NCBI GenBank assembly: GCA_949746675.1
Contig: CATKDT010000049.1
Location: forward strand, 65,214 to 114,790
Length of the DNA stretch: 49,577 bases
Source: an uncultured Clostridia bacterium
GTDB taxonomy: Bacteria; Bacillota; Clostridia; TANB77; CAG-508
Direction of reading: 5' to 3'
The notes under the pieces are model-generated. The model made no database searches and had not been told where the DNA came from. It saw only the letters and a program-made list of their open reading frames with translations. Shown in pieces: positions 19,608 through 28,464 of this stretch. Within the stretch, counting starts at the first letter, position 1. Each line of letters starts with the position of its first letter. Both the position numbers and the translations under genes were made by a program.

Positions 19608-21317
19608 TTACATTTTATCAGGTACTTCAATTCCCAACAATTTTAAACCATTAGTAAGTGTAACTTTAACTGCATAAGTTAGATACAAACGTGCATCTTG
19701 TAATTCCTTATCATCACAAATTACTTTATTTTGGTTATAAAAATTGCTATATGCTTTTGCTAATGAAATTACATATCTTGATATAAATGATGGCTCATTC
19801 TTTTTCATTGCCGAAATTATAACTTCAGGAAATCTTGATATTTCTTTTACTACATTTATTGAAGCTTCATCTGTTAATTTATCATAATTAATATTTGAAT
19901 TAGGTGTATAATTTGCTTTTTCCATTACACTATTACATCTAACAGTTGTATATTGTACGTAAGGTCCAGTTTCTCCATTAAAGCTTGTTGCAGCATTAAT
20001 GTCAAATACTTGCTCTTTTGATCTTGTATCTTTTAAATCATCAAAGATTACTGCCCCAATACCAACTTTTTTTGCAACATCTTCTTTATTTTCAATGTCT
20101 TTGTCTTTTATTATTTCATAAACTTTTTCTATTGCTTCATTAAGTAAATCTTCAACCTTTATAAAGTTTCCTTTTCTTGTAGACATCTTTCCTTCTGGTA
20201 ACTTTATTAATCCATAACTTACATGCTCTAAGCCATTTAAATATTTTTTGTCTATTCCAAGATATTTTGACACCGCAAATACTTGTTTAAAATGAAGGCT
20301 TTGTTCTTGTCCTACTACATATATACATTTGTCAAAATCATATGTTCTTGTTCTATAAAGAATAGCAGCTAAGTCTCTTGTAGCATATATTGTAGAACCA
20401 TTTGCCTTTTGAATAATACAAGGTGTATTAATACCTTGGTCTTCTAAGTCAATGATTTTTGCTCCTCTTGATTCTTGTACCTTTCCTGATTTTTCAAGTA
20501 TATCAATTACTTCTTGCATTTTGTCTGAGTAAAATGATTCTCCATTCATTGAGTCAAATTTAACATTAATTAAATCATATATTTTGTTAAATTCTTGCAT
20601 ACTTAAATCTTTAAACTTTTGCCATAAATTGTTGCAATATTCATCACCATCTTCTAGTTTTTTAAATGTTTCTCTACATTCTTCTAAAACTTTTTCATCT
20701 TCTTCACACATTGCATTTATTCTTACATACATTTGTGTTAACTTATCAATTGGATTTTCAGTTAAATCATATTCGTTTCCAAAACGTTTATAGCTTTCTA
20801 TTAATTTTGCAAACTGGGTTCCATAATCTCCTAAGTGATTTATTCTAGTGGTATTATATCCTAAGTAATCATATATTTTATATAATGAATTTCCTATAAT
20901 TGTAGTTTTTAAATGTCCTATATGAAATGGTTTTGCAATATTAGGAGATGAAAATTCTACTATTACATTTTGTCCATTCCCCATATTTGATTTACCATAG
21001 TCCTCTTTTTGTAAATCAAACTTTTCCATAGCTTCTTTTACAAGCTTTTTTTGTGATATGTAAAAATTTAAAAAACCATTTATTACTTCAATTTTTGAAG
21101 TTATCTTTTTTTCATCTTTTATATTGTCTTTTATCATATTTGCAATATCTACTGGTGATTTCTTCAAATCTTTTGCCAATCTAAAGCATGGAAAAGCAAA
21201 GTCTCCATTTTGCTTTTCCTTTGGTACTTCAATAAATTGTTTTATTGTTTCAGTATTTATATTTTCATCATTTATTGCATTATATATTAACAGAGCTATT
21301 TCTTCCTTAAAATTCAT
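19608..21317 (-). CDS. argS: Arginyl-tRNA synthetase
   Basis: VEFSSPNIAKPFHIGHLKTTIIGN, NHLGDYGTQFAKL, KMSTRKGNFIKVEDLL, C-terminal anticodon-binding domain. Confidence 0.97.
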   Translation of the reverse strand: MNFKEEIALLIYNAINDENINTETIKQFIEVPKEKQNGDFAFPCFRLAKDLKKSPVDIANMIKDNIKDEKKITSKIEVINGFLNFYISQKKLVKEAMEKFDLQKEDYGKSNMGNGQNVIVEFSSPNIAKPFHIGHLKTTIIGNSLYKIYDYLGYNTTRINHLGDYGTQFAKLIESYKRFGNEYDLTENPIDKLTQMYVRINAMCEEDEKVLEECRETFKKLEDGDEYCNNLWQKFKDLSMQEFNKIYDLINVKFDSMNGESFYSDKMQEVIDILEKSGKVQESRGAKIIDLEDQGINTPCIIQKANGSTIYATRDLAAILYRTRTYDFDKCIYVVGQEQSLHFKQVFAVSKYLGIDKKYLNGLEHVSYGLIKLPEGKMSTRKGNFIKVEDLLNEAIEKVYEIIKDKDIENKEDVAKKVGIGAVIFDDLKDTRSKEQVFDINAATSFNGETGPYVQYTTVRCNSVMEKANYTPNSNINYDKLTDEASINVVKEISRFPEVIISAMKKNEPSFISRYVISLAKAYSNFYNQNKVICDDKELQDARLYLTYAVKVTLTNGLKLLGIEVPDKM

Positions 21318-21356
21318 ATTCTTCCTTTCTTAGTTATATATTCTAATTCGTGAATT

Positions 21357-22496
21357 TTAGTCTCCTAAACATATACCTATATCCCTAGCAGTCTTAACAA
21401 GTTCATGATCCATAGTTACAAGTCTAACATTACTCTCCTTTGTTCCGCCTTCAACTGCTCCTAATTCTTTATTTTCTCCTACAACTTCTTCAAGAGGTAC
21501 ATATCCCAAATGTCCATTTTGTATAACTGTAAGTACTCCAAATTTTCCTTCCATAGCAAGTTCCATTGCTTTTGCTCCATATTTTGTTGATAATACTCTA
21601 TCATACGCTGTTGGTGTACCACCTCTTTGCATATATCCTAATGTTGTACACCTTGATTCTAGTCCAGTTAATTGTTGTAATTCTTTTGATACTCTATCCC
21701 CTGCTCCTGCAAATTTTGTTGTTATTCCTGTTCCTGAGCCAATATCAGCTGTAAATGTTGAGGCATTTCCATCTTTTGGCATTGCACCTTCTGATACAAC
21801 AACAACGCTAAACTCTTTACCTATACTACGTCTTCTTTCAATTACTTCAACAACTTTATTTATATCATATGGTATCTCTGGTATTAAAGCTGCATCTGCT
21901 CCACCAGAAATTGCTGATTCTAGTGCTATCCAACCTGCAAATCTTCCCATTACTTCAAGTACCATAATCCTATGATGTGTTTCAGCTGTTGTATGAAGCC
22001 TATCTATCGCTTCTGTTGCAACTGATACTGCTGTATTATATCCAAATGTAATATCTGTACATGCAACATCATTATCTATAGTTTTTGGAACACCTATTGT
22101 ATTAATACCCTTTATAAATAAGTCTCTTGCTGATTTTTGTGTACTGTCTCCACCTAGAGTAAATACACAATCGAAACCATCATTTTTAACGTTTTGTACA
22201 CATACGTCTGATAAATCTTTATATTCCACACTACCATCTGGATTTGTTACTTTGTAGTTAAATACTATTGTATTTGTTGAAGATCCTATAATTGATCCTC
22301 CTGTTTGTAATATTCCTGATGATATTGGACTTTTATCTAATCTTACATAATTGTTCTCAAGAAGACCTTTATATCCATCTATAAATCCATAACATTCAAT
22401 ATTATTTCTTTCAGCTGTTCTAACTATTGCTCTAATAACTGGGTTTAGTCCTGATACATCTCCTCCATTTACTAATATGGCTACTTTCTTTATCAT
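21357..22496 (-). CDS. 6-phosphofructokinase family enzyme
   Basis: GGDVSGLNPVIRAIVRTAE, FTLGGDSTQKSA, VPKTIDNDVACTDITFGYNTA, LEVMGRFAGWIAL. Confidence 0.93.
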   Translation of the reverse strand: MIKKVAILVNGGDVSGLNPVIRAIVRTAERNNIECYGFIDGYKGLLENNYVRLDKSPISSGILQTGGSIIGSSTNTIVFNYKVTNPDGSVEYKDLSDVCVQNVKNDGFDCVFTLGGDSTQKSARDLFIKGINTIGVPKTIDNDVACTDITFGYNTAVSVATEAIDRLHTTAETHHRIMVLEVMGRFAGWIALESAISGGADAALIPEIPYDINKVVEVIERRRSIGKEFSVVVVSEGAMPKDGNASTFTADIGSGTGITTKFAGAGDRVSKELQQLTGLESRCTTLGYMQRGGTPTAYDRVLSTKYGAKAMELAMEGKFGVLTVIQNGHLGYVPLEEVVGENKELGAVEGGTKESNVRLVTMDHELVKTARDIGICLGD

Positions 22497-22578
22497 TTTA
22501 AAAATCCTCCTTCTACTTAAAAAGCAATTATAACTTTAACATAGTTAAATTTCATTTTTCCAACTTTTTTATTCTTAT

Positions 22579-23475
22579 TTACTGTGCTCTTTTCTTAATT
22601 TTTTCCTTACTCTTATTTATTTTATTTCTTTTCACTATTCTAATAATAAATATAATAATTAATAATACTAAAATCCCCATAACTCCACATAAAAATACTA
22701 AAGTATTTTTATCATTATTAAAGAATTCTGATATTTTTTTACTTATATCATTAGCTAAGTTTCCTATAAAATTATCGTCTTTAACATATTCTACAACTTG
22801 AGTTTCCTTTAATAACTTAACTTTTATATTCAATTGATATATTACTGTATCTTGTCCATTTTTTAAAATTATTGTAATTATGTTGTCGCCTTCTAATAAA
22901 TTTTCATCATTTCCTAATATTTCAACAATTGCATTTTCATTATTAGCTTTTGCTACTATATTTAATGGTGCAATTTCTCTTACTTCAACTTCTGTATCAT
23001 ATTTAAATTTGTTTTCGCTAATAACTAATTCATTTTTTGCTCCATCTATTGTCAGACTTTCAAGTGCAAGACCTGTATCCTTCCTCTTTTTAGCTATTAT
23101 TGAATATGTCTTTTTGCTTCCTGACTTTGAAGTTACAACTACACTTATTGTATTTTCGTCCTTTGTTAATGATGCATTTCCTGTAATTTTAACAGATCCA
23201 TCTTCACTATCAGCTAATGCTTCTACTTCCACACTTTTTACACTACTATCAATTATGCAATAATAGTTTGTAATATTTTTATCAAATGTTGGATATAATT
23301 CATATCCTTCCACTTTTAATTCTTTTAAGTCGTTATTTTTAGCAATTGGATCCTCAACTGTATTAGTTTTACTGCTTGCTATTTTTATCTCATTTGTATT
23401 CGCAAAAACTCGTCCTGTAGTTAAAACTATTAAAATAGTTATTATCATTGTAATTCTATATATATTTCTCTTCAT
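22579..23475 (-). CDS. Cadherin-like beta-sandwich domain protein, membrane anchored
   Basis: Signal peptide; LKELKVEGYELYPTFDKNITNYYCIIDSSVKSVEVEALADSEDGSVKITGN; second similar domain; C-terminal TM plus Lys-rich tail. Confidence 0.78.
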   Translation of the reverse strand: MKRNIYRITMIITILIVLTTGRVFANTNEIKIASSKTNTVEDPIAKNNDLKELKVEGYELYPTFDKNITNYYCIIDSSVKSVEVEALADSEDGSVKITGNASLTKDENTISVVVTSKSGSKKTYSIIAKKRKDTGLALESLTIDGAKNELVISENKFKYDTEVEVREIAPLNIVAKANNENAIVEILGNDENLLEGDNIITIILKNGQDTVIYQLNIKVKLLKETQVVEYVKDDNFIGNLANDISKKISEFFNNDKNTLVFLCGVMGILVLLIIIFIIRIVKRNKINKSKEKIKKRAQ

Positions 23476-23659
23476 AATTATTTCCTTTTATCTTATAATT
23501 TAAACAATAATATAATACCATTACTTTGATAAGTTTGCAAGTATAATTTTAAAATGTATGTCATTTTTTGATGAATTATATTTAAATTTTTATAATCATT
23601 TTTAAAGTTCTTGTTTTATGTAGCCTTTCGTTTTTTTCTGTTAAATTTCACCAGAATAT

Positions 23660-23688
23660 TTGACTTGTTCTGTTAATTATGCTATACT
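23660..23688 (+). promoter_or_regulatory. Sigma-A type promoter of the 23730 ORF
   Basis: TTGACT - 17 nt - TATACT. Confidence 0.75.
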
Positions 23689-23729
23689 AGTATTAGCAAT
23701 ACCCTATATTAAAAGGAAAGGTGATCATT

Positions 23730-24059
23730 ATGGCAAACATTACTACTATCAACATCAGCACCCGCACTGAGAGTTCGAACAATTTCTTCGTGTTTGAACA
23801 CCCTTTGACTCACAACACCGTCGAGATCCTAGATGTCAGCGTGCCGGCTTCGCTTGGCGACATGGGCGTCCAGATGGATCACGAGTTTGACATCGCTATG
23901 GTGAAGCTCGCTGACCTGCCCACTGACACTGGTGTCAACTACATGTTCCTGCTCTCGGATGAAGCCATTGCTCTTCGGGAAAAAGTCTTCCGGATTTCCA
24001 GCGACGTCTTTGGCGACTGGGTTTCCTCGGAAGCTTGGAATAAAGCCCAGAACGGCTAA
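23730..24059 (+). CDS. Orphan protein, unknown function, atypically GC-rich gene
   Basis: ATG with SD GGAAAGGTG; 109-aa ORF of roughly balanced base composition inside very AT-rich DNA; own promoter and GC-rich 3' hairpin. Confidence 0.75.
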   Translation: MANITTINISTRTESSNNFFVFEHPLTHNTVEILDVSVPASLGDMGVQMDHEFDIAMVKLADLPTDTGVNYMFLLSDEAIALREKVFRISSDVFGDWVSSEAWNKAQNG

Positions 24060-24065
24060 AGTTCA

Positions 24066-24098
24066 CCCACCCCCACTCAGCTAATGCTGGGCGGGGGC
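24066..24098 (+). terminator. GC-rich hairpin 3' of the orphan ORF
   Basis: CACCCCCACTCAGC TAAT GCTGGGCGGGGGCG; only a weak T-tract follows. Confidence 0.55.
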
Positions 24099-24105
24099 GT
24101 TGCAT

Positions 24106-24828
24106 TTACATATCAAAATCATCTTCATTATACTCTGATTTACTTTCTTTGCTTTTCTTTTTTACCATTTTAGGTTGAATTTCACTTTTTATTTTTTCAA
24201 CAGCTTCATCTATTGTCATCACTGTAGTATCAATTAAAATGGCGTCATCAGCTTTTTTCAAAGCTCCAACTTTTTTATTTTTGTCATTCTCATCTCTCCA
24301 TCGAAGTTGTTCAAGTACTTCCTCATATGTAATATTTATACCATTAGATAAGTACTCTTTATATCTCCTATCTGCTCTAACTTCTTCGTTTGCATCTATA
24401 TATAGTTTCACATCAGCATTAGGAAACACTACTGTCCCCATATCTCTACCTTCTGCAATAACATTTTTTCCTTCTGCCATTCTTCGTTGTAATAAAACCA
24501 TTTGTTCACGTACTTTAACTATAGATGATACTAAAGAACTTAATTTTGATATCGCTGGCTCTCTAATTTCATTGCTTACATCTTCCCCATTTAGATATAC
24601 AAGCTCTTTTCCATTTACATTTCTTAATTGAATATCTAATTGTCTTGCAAGTTCAGTTATTTCATAAACTTGATCTATTCCATATCCTTTTTTTAGAACC
24701 TCTAGTCCTAAACATCTATAAGTATCACCTGTTGGTAATACTGTTAACTCCAATTCGTCTGCAAGTTTACGAGTTATTGTTCCCTTTCCACTTGCAGCTG
24801 GTCCATCTATTGCAACTACAAAATTCAT
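24106..24828 (-). CDS. cmk: Cytidylate kinase
   Basis: MNFVVAIDGPAASGKGTITRKLADEL, AEGRDMGTVVFPNADVKLYIDA, RWRDENDKNKKVGALKKADDAILIDTT; start moved to 24828. Confidence 0.93.
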   Translation of the reverse strand: MNFVVAIDGPAASGKGTITRKLADELELTVLPTGDTYRCLGLEVLKKGYGIDQVYEITELARQLDIQLRNVNGKELVYLNGEDVSNEIREPAISKLSSLVSSIVKVREQMVLLQRRMAEGKNVIAEGRDMGTVVFPNADVKLYIDANEEVRADRRYKEYLSNGINITYEEVLEQLRWRDENDKNKKVGALKKADDAILIDTTVMTIDEAVEKIKSEIQPKMVKKKSKESKSEYNEDDFDM

Positions 24829-24898
24829 ACTAGTTATATTCCTTTCTATATTTCTAGTTCCATATAATATAAAGTACATTTTTATTAATAAATTTAAA

Positions 24899-26194
24899 TT
24901 ATTCTTTTACTTTTGATAGTTCTAATATTTGCTCCATAATCTCCTCAGTAGCGTGGTTAATCCATTCTGGAGAGTCTGTTTTATATTTGTTTACATCTAT
25001 TGGTTTCCCATAGTTAAATATAACTTTTGAAAAAGGTTTAAATGTTCCATTTATTCCAACTGGTACTATTTTCACCTTTGCCTTGTATGCTAAAAATACT
25101 GCTCCATTTTTTACTTCTGCATTTTTCTCAATTCCATTTCGTGTTCCTTCTGGAAATATCCCTAAAGCTTCTTTATCTTTTAAAGCTTTTAAACACATCT
25201 TTATTGATCTTAAATCACTCGCATTTCTTTTTACAGGAATAATATTGAATAAATGACCTAGCCAACCAAGTGTCTTAAATCTATATAAATCATGTTTTGC
25301 AATGAAACGTATATATCTTTTATTTAATAGCACTATTCCTGCTGCATCAATGCTATTAACATGCTTTGAACATATAATTAGTCCTTCATCTGTTTCTATA
25401 TTTTCTGCTCCTATTTTCTCTACTCTATAAAAAATGTGATATACTCCTGCTAAAATTCCCTTTACGCATTTTCTTCTAAACTTTTTAAATGCAGTTTCTT
25501 CTGTCATTATGTAACCTTTTTCCATTCGGTCATGTTTTACTTTGTTTTTTTTTATAATTTTTGATATTTTATGTATTACTTGATTTATTGTTAAATCACT
25601 AGAATCCACATATACAGCGTCATCTGCTTGTTTTAAAGGTGCTATCTTATTATTTTTATCATTTGTGTCTCTATAAATGATGTTTTTTCTAACCTCTTCT
25701 TCCGTCATTTCAACACCTTTTTCTTTGTTTTGTTTAATTCTTCTTTTCACTCTTTCTTCAACTGATGCATCTAAATATATCTTTACATCTGCATTTGGAA
25801 ATACATTAGTTCCAATATCTCTTCCTTCTAGTATTACATTCTTTCCTTCTGATAATTTGCGTTGCAAATCTACCATTGCAAGTCTAACTTCTAATAAGTG
25901 AGATACTTGTGAAACATTCTCAGTAACTTCTTTACTTCTAATTTCATTAGTTACATCTTTACCATCTAGAAAAAAGTTATTATTTTCATCAAAGTCAATT
26001 TTTATATTTTTTAAAATTTCTTTTATTTTTTCTGTTTCTTTAAAATCAACTTTTTCATTTAATAATCTTAGAGTAACACATCTATAAGTCGCTCCTGTAT
26101 CCATATACATTAATTTGAACTTTTTTGCAAGTGTAGGTGTTACTGTTCCCTTACCTGTTCCTGCTGGTCCATCAATTGCTACAATAAATGACAT
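24899..26194 (-). CDS. Cytidylate kinase fused to 1-acylglycerol-3-phosphate acyltransferase (PlsC-like)
   Basis: N-terminal Cmk (VAIDGPAGTGKGTVTPTLAKKF..LEGRDIGTNVFPNADVKIYLDA); C-terminal acyltransferase (ICSKHVNSIDAAG, GIFPEGTRNG). Confidence 0.92.
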   Translation of the reverse strand: MSFIVAIDGPAGTGKGTVTPTLAKKFKLMYMDTGATYRCVTLRLLNEKVDFKETEKIKEILKNIKIDFDENNNFFLDGKDVTNEIRSKEVTENVSQVSHLLEVRLAMVDLQRKLSEGKNVILEGRDIGTNVFPNADVKIYLDASVEERVKRRIKQNKEKGVEMTEEEVRKNIIYRDTNDKNNKIAPLKQADDAVYVDSSDLTINQVIHKISKIIKKNKVKHDRMEKGYIMTEETAFKKFRRKCVKGILAGVYHIFYRVEKIGAENIETDEGLIICSKHVNSIDAAGIVLLNKRYIRFIAKHDLYRFKTLGWLGHLFNIIPVKRNASDLRSIKMCLKALKDKEALGIFPEGTRNGIEKNAEVKNGAVFLAYKAKVKIVPVGINGTFKPFSKVIFNYGKPIDVNKYKTDSPEWINHATEEIMEQILELSKVKE

Positions 26195-26215
26195 CTTTTA
26201 TTCTCCCTTTTATTT

Positions 26216-27082
26216 TTAGTCAAAATCAATATAATTGTTATTAGTATTATCTACTTCGTTTGGTAGTTGAATTTTTTTAGCAGACACTATCATATTTACT
26301 ATATTCATAGATGTTTGTCTTTCCAATTCTTTTATACATTTTGTTTTAAATTCAGATAATTCTGTTACAATCTTTATTCCAAATTTAATTTCTACTTCAA
26401 TATAAATTGTTGGCCCCTCTTCACTTTTATTTACCCTAACCTTTAATATTTTCGTTATAGATTCTGTCTTCGTTGCCAAATATTCTATTATTTGTCTAAA
26501 AACTGCATCTGATATCGTAAAATTTCCTATATAACTAAAAGTTGGTCTTATTATTGATTTTTCTGATATATATGGTATATCATTTTCACGTGTTTTAAAT
26601 ATTTGAAGTGGATCTAATAGATACCCTGAAAAACCTTTTTTTAGTTCAAATGTTGGAACTGGTATAACATGTTTTCCCTCAACTGTACGTATTCTCTTTG
26701 CATTTTCTATTTCTTGTTCACTTGCAACATCTGTTATATAAATTATTTTTTCTATCTCAGGAAGTGCTAAGTTTTCTGCTATTTCTTTCACCATTTTCTC
26801 AGACGTTCCTAATATTAATATTGATTCTGGATTTATTAAACGTATTGCCCTTCTCATTTTTTTTCGTTGATTTTCTTCTACAAAGAGCGCCCTTCTTACT
26901 GTTTCAATTTTAGTTGGTGCTTTTTTTGCTGATTCACCAGCAACTACATCATTATCTTTTATTAGTAATCCATCATCTATTATATAGTGTATGTCTTGTT
27001 CTCCTGCAACCATCTGCGCTCTATAACTTTTTCCTGTTCCAGATGGTCCAACAAAAGCAAAAACTTTTATTTTCTTAAACAT
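26216..27082 (-). CDS. P-loop NTPase with C-terminal Asp23/Gls24-like domain
   Basis: FAFVGPSGTGKSYRAQMVA Walker A; C-terminal ISDAVFRQIIEYLATKTESITKILKVRV..IYIEVEIKFGIKI. Confidence 0.75.
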   Translation of the reverse strand: MFKKIKVFAFVGPSGTGKSYRAQMVAGEQDIHYIIDDGLLIKDNDVVAGESAKKAPTKIETVRRALFVEENQRKKMRRAIRLINPESILILGTSEKMVKEIAENLALPEIEKIIYITDVASEQEIENAKRIRTVEGKHVIPVPTFELKKGFSGYLLDPLQIFKTRENDIPYISEKSIIRPTFSYIGNFTISDAVFRQIIEYLATKTESITKILKVRVNKSEEGPTIYIEVEIKFGIKIVTELSEFKTKCIKELERQTSMNIVNMIVSAKKIQLPNEVDNTNNNYIDFD

Positions 27083-27099
27083 ATATTTTCACTCCATTT

Positions 27100-28446
27100 T
27101 TATTTTATGCTTTTTTCCTTCTGTTTTGTTTTGTCATTTTTTGTACTTTTATTAATACTCTTTATTTCTGATTGAGCTTTATTTTCTTTTTCAATTTTGC
27201 CAGATTTCGTTTTTACTTCATCAATGTTTATATTTCTGTTATGTTCTATCTTCTCCCATTTCGTATCTTGTACAAATAAGCATTTAAAGTTTATTAATAA
27301 CCATGACCCTAAAAAGCAAGGATACATTATTAACCCTTTCCACATCTTTTTTATAGGTCTTTTGTCAATCATCATTATTAATATTGCTGTTAATACTGGT
27401 AAAAATAATGTTGGTAATACATATCTTAAAACGTTTATTATAAACACAGATGTTGTCATTTCTTTCCTTAAATATACTACTGCATTTATTAACAATAGTA
27501 AAATTGTAATTATAAACATTGGAATGCTTCCAAACATATATAATAGCCCATCAAAGTTCATAAGAGTTTTCTTGTCATTTGCTGCTCTTGCTAAAGGTAC
27601 TGAATATTCTGTTAAACATTGAATATGCCCGATAGTCCATCTAGATCTTTGTGACCATGATGGTTTAAAGCTTATAGGTTGCTCATCATAACATATTGCA
27701 TCTCTTGCCCAGCCTAATTTTTTTCCACTAATTATTGTTTTTAGTGAAAATTCTATATCTTCTGTTAGCGTTTTCGTTTGCCATCCACTTTCTCTTATTG
27801 TATCCATCTTTACCATAAATCCTGTTCCATTTATTAACGGAGACAAACCTGCATTGTATCTCGCTAAATGATAAAATCTATTCATTGTCCAATAGAATAT
27901 TGCATAACCAGCTGAAATCCAACTATCTGTAGGATTTTTTATATCTCTATATCCTTGAACTACTTCTTCACCCTGGCATAAATGTTTGTTCATTGCTTTT
28001 AAGAAGTTTTTATCAACAATGTTATCAGCATCAAATACGCAAAATGCATCATAATCCATTTTAGGATCACTTAATATTTTTTGTAAAAATACTTGAAGTG
28101 CTGCTCCCTTAGTTTGTTTTTCTGTCTCTTCCTCTTTTCTTACAAATACTTTTGCTCCTGCTTCCTTTGCTACTTTTTCTGTTTTGTCTGAGCAGTTGTC
28201 TGCAATAACATAAATATCATACAAATCTTTTGGATAGTCTTGTTCTTTTATGCTGTTTATTAAGTTTCCAACAACACTCTCTTCATTATGGGCTGGTAGT
28301 ATTATTAAAAATTTATGATCTTTGTTTACTATATATGGCTTTTCTTTTATCTTTACAAATGAGAACAAGCTAATGATTAATTGATATACATAATATATTG
28401 TTATTAACCATATTATAGCTTGTTGCAAAAAGTATAGAAATTGCAT
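27100..28446 (-). CDS. Membrane family 2 glycosyltransferase
   Basis: FLIILPAHNEESVVGNLINSI, FCVFDADNIVDKNFL, LTEDIEFSLKTI, QRSRWTIGHI (Q-x-x-R-W). Confidence 0.9.
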   Translation of the reverse strand: MQFLYFLQQAIIWLITIYYVYQLIISLFSFVKIKEKPYIVNKDHKFLIILPAHNEESVVGNLINSIKEQDYPKDLYDIYVIADNCSDKTEKVAKEAGAKVFVRKEEETEKQTKGAALQVFLQKILSDPKMDYDAFCVFDADNIVDKNFLKAMNKHLCQGEEVVQGYRDIKNPTDSWISAGYAIFYWTMNRFYHLARYNAGLSPLINGTGFMVKMDTIRESGWQTKTLTEDIEFSLKTIISGKKLGWARDAICYDEQPISFKPSWSQRSRWTIGHIQCLTEYSVPLARAANDKKTLMNFDGLLYMFGSIPMFIITILLLLINAVVYLRKEMTTSVFIINVLRYVLPTLFLPVLTAILIMMIDKRPIKKMWKGLIMYPCFLGSWLLINFKCLFVQDTKWEKIEHNRNINIDEVKTKSGKIEKENKAQSEIKSINKSTKNDKTKQKEKSIK

Positions 28447-28464
28447 CTATTATTACCTCACTTA

